12,363 bases of DNA from NCBI GenBank assembly GCA_028710655.1, contig JAQTTS010000035.1, positions 1 to 12,363 of the forward strand, read 5' to 3'. This DNA comes from Dehalococcoidales bacterium (GTDB lineage: Bacteria; Chloroflexota; Dehalococcoidia; Dehalococcoidales; UBA5760). The notes beneath the pieces were generated by a model, which saw nothing but the letters and a program-made list of their open reading frames with translations, was not told the origin of the DNA and did not search any database. Positions 4,799 to 12,363 of this stretch are shown piece by piece. Each line of letters starts with the position of its first letter. Position 1 is the first letter of the stretch. A program made the position numbers and the translations under genes.

Positions 4799-7252
4799 TT
4801 GGTTGATAACTATAATCCCCCTGAGATAGAAAAGAAGTGGCGGCAGAAGTGGGCCGAGGACCGGCTCTATCAGGTTACCGAAGATAACACCAAGCCTAAG
4901 TGGTACGCGCTGACAATGTTTCCCTACACCTCCGGGGACCTCCATATCGGGCACTGGTATGCAATGGCTCCCTCCGATGTTCACGCTCGCTTTCAACGAA
5001 TGCGGGGCTATAACGTGCTCCATCCGGTGGGTTTCGACGCCTTCGGACTGCCTGCAGAGAATGCGGCAATCAGCCGCGGCATCCATCCCTTCATCTGGAC
5101 AATGCGGAATGTAGAGAATATGCGCCGCCAGCTGGAAAGTATCGGCACCATCTATGACTGGAGCCGGGAAATCATTACCTGCCTGCCGGAGTACTACCGG
5201 TGGACGCAGTGGTTCTTCCTGAAGCTCTACCAGTCCGGTCTGGCGTATCGAGGCAGGGCACCGGTCAACTGGTGTCCGCGCTGTCAAACGGTACTGGCTA
5301 ATGAGCAGGTGGTAAGCGGTTTCTGCGAACGTTGTGAGACGGTCGTTGTCCGGCGCGATCTGGAGCAGTGGTTCTTCCGTATTACCAGATATGCTGATGA
5401 ATTGATGCTCCATGACGGCATTGATTGGCCCGAGCGGATAAAGATAATGCAGCGGAACTGGGTGGGGAAAAGCACCGGTGCCGAGATTTCCTTTGCTCTC
5501 GACTACCCTGGTGTAGAGGAGAAAGAGATTCGGGTATTTACCACCCGTCCCGATACTGCCTTCGGGGTCACCTTTATGGTGCTGGCTCCCGAGCATCCTC
5601 TGGTGGCTCGACTGACCTCGGCGGAGAAGAGGGCCGAGGTTGAAGCATATATCGACCGCTCGCGGCGCGCGAGCGAGATAGAGCGGCTTTCCGCTGAAAA
5701 AGAGAAGGAAGGCGTCTTTATCGGGGCTTATGCCGTAAACAGGCTTAACGGTGAAAAGGTCCCTATCTGGATTGCCGACTATGTCCTGATGAGTTATGGC
5801 ACCGGTGCCGTAATGGGAGTCCCGGCCCATGATGAGCGTGATTTTGCCTTTGCTAGGAAATATCACCTGCCGATAAAGGTAGTCGTCGCTGCGGCCGGCT
5901 GGCAGGGCGGAGAGCCGGCCGCAGCCTACACCGAGCCGGGTGCTATGGTAAATTCGGGGCGGTTCGATGGCCTCTATGGTGACCAGGGAAAGCAGGCCGT
6001 CTGTGATTTTCTGGAGGAAAGGGGATGGGGAAAGAGGGCGATAACCTACCGGCTGCGCGACTGGCTTATTTCACGCCAGCGCTACTGGGGGGCGCCTATT
6101 CCCATTATCTACTGTGAGCAATGCGGTATTGTGCCTGTCCCGGAGAAAGACTTACCTGTCCTGTTACCCGAGAACGCTGAGTTCAAGCCTACCGGTGAAT
6201 CACCGTTAAAGTATTGCGAGGAGTTTATCCATACCACCTGCCCCCGTTGCTCATCTCCGGCCCGTCGGGAGACCGATACTATGGACACCTTTATGTGCTC
6301 ATCGTGGTACTTTCTGCGCTATGCCAGCCCTCATGAAGACACGGCTCCCTTCGCCGGTGATAAGGTCAACTACTGGCTGCCGGTCGATTTATATACCGGT
6401 GGTGCCGAGCATGCCGTGATGCATCTGTTCTATGCCCGCTTCTTTATCAAGGCGCTTCGAGATATGGGGCTGGTTGATTTCTCCGAGCCGTTCAGACGTC
6501 TCTTTAACCAGGGCACTATTATCGCCGGGCACCATAAGATGAGTAAATCACGGGGCAACGTGGTCAACCCTGATGATTACGTTTCCCACCTGGGGGCTGA
6601 TACCGTCCGTGCTTACCTGATGTTCCTCGCTCCCTGGGAGCAGGGCGGCGATTGGGATGACAGCGGCATCAGCGGCATCAGCCGCTGGCTTAACCGGCTG
6701 TGGAGCCTGATGCTTAAGGAGTATCACTACTGCGGCAGGTCCGATGCTGACGGGGAGAATGCGGAGGAGGAACTCTCCCGCATCACCCATCAGACTATCA
6801 GAAAGGTAACCGTCGACCTGGAGCGGATTCACCTTAACACCATGGTCTCCTCCTTGATGGAGTTTACCAACCACCTAAGCCGGATAATGGAGGCCGGGGC
6901 GGTTGCCCCATCAGCCTGGGCGGATACTGTCCGGATCCTCCTGCTGCTCTTAGCTCCCACTGCCCCTCACCTTACCGAGGAGCTGTGGCAGCGGCTGGGG
7001 TATCCCTATAGCATTCATAACCAGCCCTGGCCTAAGTGGAGCGAAGAACTGGCCTGTGATGAAGAGGCTACCCTGGTTGTCCAGATCAACGGAAAGCTGC
7101 GCGATAAGATTACCGTCCCGGTGTCCATTACCGAGGCGGAGGCTAAGAGCCTGGCGATGACGAGCCCACGGGTAAAGGCATATCTTGAGGGCAGGGAATT
7201 GCTCAAGACGGTATATATCCCTGGCAGGCTGGTCAACCTGGTGCTGAGATGA
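4799..7252 (+). CDS. leuS: Leucine--tRNA ligase (LeuRS)
   Basis: LeuRS charges tRNA-Leu with leucine in the cytoplasm and edits misacylated products. From the TTG at 4799 the product has 817 residues, close to the usual bacterial size. It starts VDNYNPPEIEKKWRQKW and has the HIGH motif at 49-52. A zinc-binding module has CPRC (159-162) and CERC (176-179). The CP1 editing domain contains TTRPDT (248-253) and GTGAVMGVPAHDERD (334-348), including the conserved aspartate 345. The second class I signature KMSKS is at 580-584, followed by the anticodon-binding domain and the C-terminal domain (VVQINGKLRDKI). GGGAG lies six bases before the TTG. A GTG at 4778 with GGAGG four bases upstream is the alternative. 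The frame is open back to an ATG at 4610, but those 63 residues are unlike LeuRS and overlap a promoter. It is followed by proC after 16 bases. Confidence 0.97.
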   Translation: MVDNYNPPEIEKKWRQKWAEDRLYQVTEDNTKPKWYALTMFPYTSGDLHIGHWYAMAPSDVHARFQRMRGYNVLHPVGFDAFGLPAENAAISRGIHPFIWTMRNVENMRRQLESIGTIYDWSREIITCLPEYYRWTQWFFLKLYQSGLAYRGRAPVNWCPRCQTVLANEQVVSGFCERCETVVVRRDLEQWFFRITRYADELMLHDGIDWPERIKIMQRNWVGKSTGAEISFALDYPGVEEKEIRVFTTRPDTAFGVTFMVLAPEHPLVARLTSAEKRAEVEAYIDRSRRASEIERLSAEKEKEGVFIGAYAVNRLNGEKVPIWIADYVLMSYGTGAVMGVPAHDERDFAFARKYHLPIKVVVAAAGWQGGEPAAAYTEPGAMVNSGRFDGLYGDQGKQAVCDFLEERGWGKRAITYRLRDWLISRQRYWGAPIPIIYCEQCGIVPVPEKDLPVLLPENAEFKPTGESPLKYCEEFIHTTCPRCSSPARRETDTMDTFMCSSWYFLRYASPHEDTAPFAGDKVNYWLPVDLYTGGAEHAVMHLFYARFFIKALRDMGLVDFSEPFRRLFNQGTIIAGHHKMSKSRGNVVNPDDYVSHLGADTVRAYLMFLAPWEQGGDWDDSGISGISRWLNRLWSLMLKEYHYCGRSDADGENAEEELSRITHQTIRKVTVDLERIHLNTMVSSLMEFTNHLSRIMEAGAVAPSAWADTVRILLLLLAPTAPHLTEELWQRLGYPYSIHNQPWPKWSEELACDEEATLVVQINGKLRDKITVPVSITEAEAKSLAMTSPRVKAYLEGRELLKTVYIPGRLVNLVLR

Positions 7253-7268
7253 GGATAAGGATAGCGAT

Positions 7269-8087
7269 ATGAGGCTGGCTTTCATCGGTGGCGGTAATAT
7301 GGGGGAAGCAATGCTGGCTGCTATCCTGGAGAAGGGACTCAGCACAATGGATAATGTTACTGTCAGCGATATCAGCGAGTCCCGCCGCCGGGATCTCAAA
7401 CGAAAGTATGGCATTACCGTCACGGGTGATAACCGTCGGGCGGTATCCGCAAGTGAAGTGGTGGTACTGGCGGTGAAGCCGCAGCAGCTTGCCGGAGCAA
7501 TGAGCGAGATCAACGGCGGTCTTGATGTGGCGCAGCTGGTGCTGTCCATTGTCGCTGGCGCCACGATTGGTTCCCTGTGCCGTGGGCTTGGTCATAACTG
7601 TGTTGTCCGGGTGATGCCCAATACTCCGGCCCGGATTGGTGAGGGAATCAGCGTCTGGACAGCCACTACGGGGGTAAGTAAGGAGCAGCAGGCTCAGGTC
7701 GCGGCTATCCTTAGCGCGATGGGCAGGCAGGTCTATGTTACCGACGAACGGTACCTCGATATGGCGACGGCGGTGAGCGGCAGCGGTCCCGCCTACGTCT
7801 TCCTCTTTGCCGAAGCACTGACCAACGCCGCCGTAGATATCGGGCTTCCCGGCAATATGGCAGGAGCGTTTGCCCTTGAGACAATCCTGGGTTCGGCGCG
7901 GTTTATGCAGGTTTCGGATAGGTCGCCCGCCGAGCTGCGCAGGATGGTCACCTCTCCCGGTGGTACCACCGCCGCGGCACTGGCCCGTCTGGAAGAAGGA
8001 CGTTTCACCGAGCTGATCAGCCAGGCGGTTAAGGCAGCCTACCAAAGGGCTCAGGAACTGGGCAATTCCGGTAAACAGCCCTCTTGA
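7269..8087 (+). CDS. proC: Pyrroline-5-carboxylate reductase
   Basis: ProC catalyses the last step of proline synthesis, NAD(P)H-dependent reduction of 1-pyrroline-5-carboxylate to L-proline, in the cytoplasm. The 272-residue length is normal. The N-terminal Rossmann domain starts MRLAFIGGGNMGEAML with the dinucleotide loop GGGNMG (7-12), followed by VVLAVKPQQ and VVRVMPNTPARIGEGIS. The C-terminal helical dimerisation and catalytic domain carries AVSGSGPAYVFLFAEAL (about 168-184) and the signature SPGGTTAAALARLEEG (about 227-242). AAGGA lies seven bases before the ATG. The 16-base gap after leuS and the lack of a promoter between them suggest co-transcription, although the two activities are unrelated. 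No proA or proB is present in the window. Nothing is odd in the sequence. Confidence 0.96.
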   Translation: MRLAFIGGGNMGEAMLAAILEKGLSTMDNVTVSDISESRRRDLKRKYGITVTGDNRRAVSASEVVVLAVKPQQLAGAMSEINGGLDVAQLVLSIVAGATIGSLCRGLGHNCVVRVMPNTPARIGEGISVWTATTGVSKEQQAQVAAILSAMGRQVYVTDERYLDMATAVSGSGPAYVFLFAEALTNAAVDIGLPGNMAGAFALETILGSARFMQVSDRSPAELRRMVTSPGGTTAAALARLEEGRFTELISQAVKAAYQRAQELGNSGKQPS

Positions 8088-8163
8088 TTCAAACTACCCG
8101 TGGCAAGTCATCGCACCCGTTGCATCGTTTTATTTTCCCGCTCGTTTCCTGCGCTCCGTTAAC

Positions 8164-8192
8164 TTGCGGGGTTCTCCTCAAAGTACTATAAT
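8164..8192 (+). promoter_or_regulatory. Promoter of the AbrB-like regulator and export operon
   Basis: TTGCGG (8164-8169) and a perfect TATAAT (8187-8192) are 17 bases apart. Transcription would start near 8199, about 39 bases before the regulator's ATG. It is the only good promoter seen before the adaptor, ATPase and permease genes, supporting a single transcript. Confidence 0.6.
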
Positions 8193-8206
8193 TATGAATA
8201 TTCATA
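8193..8206. promoter_or_regulatory. Perfect 14-bp palindrome at the transcription start, candidate operator
   Basis: TATGAATATTCATA directly abuts the -10 box and covers the predicted start site. Its AT-rich character suits AbrB-fold proteins, which bind flexible AT-rich DNA, and the first gene of the transcript encodes such a protein. Autoregulation is therefore a natural inference, but it is not shown. The palindrome could alternatively act as an RNA 5' hairpin. Confidence 0.5.
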
Positions 8207-8237
8207 CATTTACTACTTCTGCATCAAAGGGGGTATT

Positions 8238-8519
8238 ATGGATATCGAACATGTTTCTCCTGAGTACAAGTGCCTGGGCTCGATAACGGTAAACCCTAGG
8301 GGTCAGGTGGTCATACCGGCCAATGCCCGTAGGGAGGTGGGTATTGAGAGTGGAGATACGCTGTTAGTCTTTAAGGTTCTCCACGACCAGGTGCTGGCAC
8401 TGGTCAAGGTCGAAGCCCTGGAGCAGGTATTGGTGGAGATGAGCAGACATATGGCCGGTTTCGAGAAGCTGATGAATGAACATGGTCCAGGAGCATCCAG
8501 GAGAAAGAGGAGGACTTAG
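8238..8519 (+). CDS. AbrB/MazE/SpoVT-family DNA-binding regulator
   Basis: The 93-residue protein carries one swapped-hairpin AbrB domain at about 13-58, with the typical SITVNPRGQVVIPANARR and EVGIESGDTLLVF. The domain dimerises to form the DNA-binding surface. A helical segment (about 59-80) and a basic tail RRKRR follow. Such proteins act as transition-state regulators or as antitoxins of toxin-antitoxin pairs. No toxin gene follows; instead the adaptor lipoprotein gene starts four bases after the stop, so a role controlling the export operon is more likely. AAGGGGG lies four bases before the ATG. A 14-bp palindrome at the promoter is a plausible target. GAGAAAGAGGAGG near its 3' end doubles as the ribosome site of the next gene. 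Confidence 0.88.
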   Translation: MDIEHVSPEYKCLGSITVNPRGQVVIPANARREVGIESGDTLLVFKVLHDQVLALVKVEALEQVLVEMSRHMAGFEKLMNEHGPGASRRKRRT

Positions 8520-8523
8520 TCAG

Positions 8524-9765
8524 GTGAAACACGCAAAGATTCTGGTTACCCTTCTACTGTGCTTGTCCCTGGCTGGCGCTGCTGCATGCATACCGGATGG
8601 GAGTAGTGGTGAAGGAGAAGATGCTAGCCGGCAGCTGGTCGAGGTGGTCCGGGGTAATCTCACCATCAGCGTCAGCGGCAGTGGCTTTATTGTGACGCCG
8701 GATGAGGTGGTCTTAACCTTTGATAACGGTGGCAAGATAGGAAGGGTTTATGTTGAGAGCGGTGATGAGGTCAACCGGGGCCAGCCCCTGGTGACACTGT
8801 ACCCGCTTGATGAGGGTGCACTCATCCTGGCGGTAACCCAGGCTGAGGCTGCCCTGCTGCAGGCGCAGTACGAGCTGGAGCAGACGGTAAATCCCTATAC
8901 CGAGGATGAGATCGCCGATGCTGAGCAAGCGGTTGATGATGCCGAGGACTGGCTGGAACTGACTGAGGACATGCTGCGCTATGTTATGAAACACGGCAGT
9001 GAGTGGGAGGTTATGCAGTGGCAGATGGAGGTATTCAAGGCTGAAACACAGCTGACTTTAGCCGAAGACACACTGGAGGAAATGCAGGAAGAGCCGGATG
9101 AGGATCTGGTGGCGATAATGGAAAAGCAGGTGCAGGCTGCCGAGCAGGCCCTGGATGAGACAAAGGGTGCACTGGAAATAGAGGTCATGAACGCCCCCTT
9201 TGACGGCGCGGTATCCGGTGTCTATGTTGAGGAGGGGGATGTTATACCACCCGCCTCCGTATCGGCGATGTCGGTGGTCCGGCTGCTCGATACCGACACT
9301 ATGGAGCTGGTGATCGAGCTGGATGAGATAGACATCCCCGTCGTTGAAACAGGACAGCGGGCAATTGTTAGCGTCGATGCCCTGCCATCCCTTCAGCTTG
9401 AAGGTACGGTTACCTCCGTCTCTTCCGTACCGATTATAGAGGCTGGTGTGGTGCTGTACAACGTCCGAATCAGCTTTGATGTCCCCGAGGGAACAAAAAT
9501 CAAGGTCGGTATGAGCGCCACCGCTGATACCATCAGTACGGAACGAAGTGATGTCTTGCTGGTACCCGACCGGGCGATTAGCTACAACGAGGGCGGTCCG
9601 GTGGTCTACGTGATGGTTGACGATCAGATTGAGGAGCGGCCGGTAGTTGTCGGCATCAGCGACGGCTTTCAGACCGAGATTAAGGAGGGGCTTGCCGAAG
9701 GAGAGATAGTGGTTGTCTCGGTCAAGTCCAGCTCGGAATCGGAGGGGTTCGGTTTATTCGGCTAA
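8524..9765 (+). CDS. Lipoprotein HlyD/MacA-type membrane fusion (adaptor) protein
   Basis: The 413-residue product begins [22 protein letters not shown], a signal peptide ending in Cys22 of a weak lipobox (AAAC), so it is probably a lipid-anchored exported protein. The order is that of periplasmic adaptors: first lipoyl half (about 60-96, [20 protein letters not shown]), acidic alpha-hairpin coiled coil (about 97-218), second lipoyl half (about 222-256, [18 protein letters not shown]), beta barrel (257-338) and membrane-proximal domain (340-400). GTG 8524 is chosen because AGGAGG lies ten bases upstream and the signal peptide follows at once; the upstream in-frame ATG 8476 lies inside the regulator gene. 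It precedes the matching ATPase and permease. No TolC homologue is present, and with a single-membrane envelope it would act at the outer face. The substrate is unknown. Confidence 0.9.
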   Translation: MKHAKILVTLLLCLSLAGAAACIPDGSSGEGEDASRQLVEVVRGNLTISVSGSGFIVTPDEVVLTFDNGGKIGRVYVESGDEVNRGQPLVTLYPLDEGALILAVTQAEAALLQAQYELEQTVNPYTEDEIADAEQAVDDAEDWLELTEDMLRYVMKHGSEWEVMQWQMEVFKAETQLTLAEDTLEEMQEEPDEDLVAIMEKQVQAAEQALDETKGALEIEVMNAPFDGAVSGVYVEEGDVIPPASVSAMSVVRLLDTDTMELVIELDEIDIPVVETGQRAIVSVDALPSLQLEGTVTSVSSVPIIEAGVVLYNVRISFDVPEGTKIKVGMSATADTISTERSDVLLVPDRAISYNEGGPVVYVMVDDQIEERPVVVGISDGFQTEIKEGLAEGEIVVVSVKSSSESEGFGLFG

Positions 9766-9788
9766 GACCGGACCGACTGGATGGGAAT

Positions 9789-10459
9789 ATGTCCCGGAGT
9801 ATGATTGAGCTTGATAAGGTGACCAAGGTCTACCGTATGGGTAAAGTAGAGGTTCATGCCCTGAGGGGAGTCAGCCTCTCCGTGAATACGGGGGAGATGG
9901 TGTCCATTATCGGCGCCTCGGGCTCCGGCAAGTCTACCATGCTGAATTTGATCGGTTGCCTTGATAAGCCCACCTCGGGCAGCTACTTCTTCGAAGGGGT
10001 GAACGTCAGCCAGCTTAATGATAATCAGCTGGCCGAAGTGAGGAACAGGAAGATAGGCTTTGTCTTCCAGGACTTCAACCTGTTGCCGCGCGCTACTGCT
10101 CTGTCCAATGTGGAGCTCCCTCTTATCTACAGCGGCGGTGCCCATAACCGGCGGCAGTGTGCTATCGAGTCTCTGCAGCGGGTAGGCTTAAGTAAGAGGG
10201 TTAACCATAAACCTACTGAGATGTCGGGTGGCGAGCAGCAGCGGGTAGCCATTGCCCGGGCGCTGATTAATAACCCACCGATTATCCTGGCCGATGAACC
10301 TACCGGTAATCTCGACAGCAAATCGAGTGCTGATATCATGGATATTTTCCATGACCTGCACCAAGAAGGCAAGACGGTAATCCTGATTACCCACGAACCG
10401 GATATCGCTGCACAGGCGCAGCGTATCGTTCGGATTTCTGACGGGGAGATAGTCAGCTT

Positions 10460-10463
<4 letters not shown>
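9789..10463 (+). CDS. ABC transporter ATP-binding protein, MacB/LolD type
   Basis: The 224-residue cytoplasmic ATPase has Walker [10 protein letters not shown] (42-50), Q loop [10 protein letters not shown] (91-100), signature [15 protein letters not shown] (145-159), Walker [13 protein letters not shown] (165-176) and the H-loop histidine in LITHEPD (202). The GNLD after Walker B and the overall length are typical of the MacB/LolD/FtsE group, which drives type VII ABC systems that work by mechanotransmission across the membrane. ATG 9789 is preferred over ATG 9801, whose GGAG lies too close. It follows the adaptor by 23 bases, and its TGA overlaps the permease ATG (ATGA), indicating translational coupling. 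Substrate cannot be deduced; macrolide or antimicrobial-peptide export, or lipoprotein or cell-envelope work, are possibilities. Confidence 0.95.
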
Positions 10464-11710
<1,247 letters not shown>

Positions 11711-11740
11711 TTAAAATAAGACAAAAACAAGCGTGCTGCT

Positions 11741-12229
11741 ATGAACTGGCTTGATATCGTTCTTATTGTCGTGATCGGTATTAGCGCCTTTATCGGCCTG
11801 AGAAAAGGGATTATCAAGATGGCACTGACCCTGGCCGGGCTGATAGTCGGCATAGTCTTGGCGGGACGCTACTACGTCTCCTTTTCTCAGTACCTGACAT
11901 TTATCTCTTCGCCTACCTGGGCAAAGATAGCCGCCTTCGCCATCATATTTATCGGTATAATGGTTATCGCAGCACTGCTGGCACGCCTGCTGGAGGCAGC
12001 TGCCTCGGCAACGATGATGGGCTGGGCAAACCGGCTGGTTGGTGCTGTCCTCGGCTTTATCCTCGGAGCCATGTTCTGCGGCGCCATTCTGGCGGTTTGG
12101 GTAAAGTATATCGGCACCCCGGGGGCTGTTGCCCAGTCGAGCATTGCCCCGATACTGCTAGGCACTTTCCCCATGGTGCTGGCTCTACTACCCCAAGATT
12201 TCGACTCGGTACGGTCTTTTTTCGATTAG
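11741..12229 (+). CDS. CvpA-family membrane protein
   Basis: The 162-residue protein is mostly hydrophobic, with segments near 4-22, 28-43, 61-84 and 98-121 and a weaker one near 136-150. The start NWLDIVLIVVIGISAFIGLRKGIIK, with its Asp and the G-x-R-K-G turn, and the later GWANRLVGAVLGFILGA are typical of CvpA (named for a requirement in colicin V production in E. coli). The molecular function is still poorly defined; roles in envelope integrity and bile-salt tolerance have been reported for the family. It follows the permease by 30 bases with no clear ribosome site and no promoter seen, so it may be the last gene of the export operon, but the link is only positional. It ends DSVRSFFD before a TAG at 12227. 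Confidence 0.85.
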   Translation: MNWLDIVLIVVIGISAFIGLRKGIIKMALTLAGLIVGIVLAGRYYVSFSQYLTFISSPTWAKIAAFAIIFIGIMVIAALLARLLEAAASATMMGWANRLVGAVLGFILGAMFCGAILAVWVKYIGTPGAVAQSSIAPILLGTFPMVLALLPQDFDSVRSFFD

Positions 12230-12277
12230 CCGGTTCTGCAGAAAGCAAAAGTCACCGTACCGCGATGTTAACAATTG

Positions 12278-12313
12278 ACCCCCGACGGATCAAATTAGAC
12301 CAGCCGAGGGGGT
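12278..12313 (+). terminator. Imperfect hairpin downstream of the cvpA-like gene
   Basis: ACCCCC (12278-12283) pairs with GGGGGT (12308-12313) and, after an internal loop, CGG (12286-12288) pairs with CCG (12304-12306), leaving a 15-base loop. A T6 run occurs only at 12327-12332, 13 bases later, so this is not a canonical terminator. It may still mark the end of the operon, 49 bases after the stop. Confidence 0.3.
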
Positions 12314-12363
12314 ATTTCCGACGCCATTTTTTCGCTTAAAAGGTTCCTTCGGCAGGCTCTTTA

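Larger units (their letters stand above)
8088..8237. other. Intergenic region between the leuS-proC unit and the export operon
   Basis: These 150 bases hold no gene. CCCGC (8137-8141) and GCGGG (8166-8170) could form a weak five-pair stem with a 24-base loop, but no T tract follows, so a proC terminator is not convincing. The right part carries the promoter and palindrome described separately. Confidence 0.4.

Noticed and set aside
4712..5866. Minus-strand open frame of 384 codons inside leuS
   Set aside because: It lies wholly antisense to well-conserved LeuRS coding sequence and has no recognisable domains; it is a product of high GC and biased codon use.
7233..8045. Minus-strand open frame of 270 codons across proC
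   Set aside because: It is antisense to an intact proC with all motifs and its translation resembles no family.
12265..12339. 24-codon frame near the right end (MLTIDPRRI start)
   Set aside because: No ribosome site, it contains the hairpin at 12278-12313, and the product is basic with no known match.
12341..12363. CCTTCGGCAGGCTC-like sequence at the right edge
   Set aside because: It resembles dispersed intergenic repeats, but the window stops before a second arm or copy can be seen.

Overview
The window reads as chromosome from an anaerobic-type bacterium. My best guess is the Chloroflexota, near the class Dehalococcoidia. This is inference: the leuS-proC pair, the mixed ATG/GTG/TTG starts with good Shine-Dalgarno sites, the sigma70-like promoters and an export system with no outer-membrane partner all fit, but nothing here proves it. 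No rRNA, tRNA, CRISPR array or complete insertion sequence was seen.

Layout, left to right. The minus strand carries the 5' part of mutS2 (553 to 1, running off the left edge) from a TTG start, and upstream of it a queuosine-precursor transporter of the YhhQ/VUT family (1510-791). Divergent from the transporter is queF (1709-2113), the reductase that turns preQ0 into preQ1. Import and reduction of a queuosine precursor are therefore encoded back to back. A 333-base gap follows (2114-2446) that is AT-richer and holds only hairpins, a palindrome and a doubtful 49-codon frame. The segment from about 560 to 2450 looks lower in GC than the rest.

Next is a divergent pair: a short zinc-finger-less DnaJ-like co-chaperone on the minus strand (3232-2447) and a FabL-type enoyl-ACP reductase on the plus strand (3478-4260). 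They share a 245-base control region with a good promoter overlapped by an inverted repeat. A small TusA-family sulfur carrier (4571-4317, minus) faces the FabL gene and is divergent from leuS.

From about 4600 to the right end all genes are on the plus strand. leuS (leucyl-tRNA synthetase, best start TTG 4799) is preceded by two candidate promoters and followed 16 bases later by proC (pyrroline-5-carboxylate reductase). After a 150-base gap a second unit begins at a strong promoter with a perfect 14-bp palindrome over the predicted start site. It holds an AbrB/MazE-fold regulator, a lipoprotein HlyD/MacA-type adaptor, a MacB/LolD-type ATPase, a MacB-type FtsX-fold permease and a CvpA-family membrane protein. 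The first four are tightly packed or overlapping, suggesting one operon for an ATP-driven export or mechanotransmission system that may be controlled by its own first gene. The window ends in about 130 bases with an imperfect hairpin and no recognised gene.

No clearly new system was found. The most interesting points are the regulator-linked MacAB-like operon with its palindromic operator, the queuosine salvage pair with a leader hairpin, and the inverted repeat over the fabL promoter.
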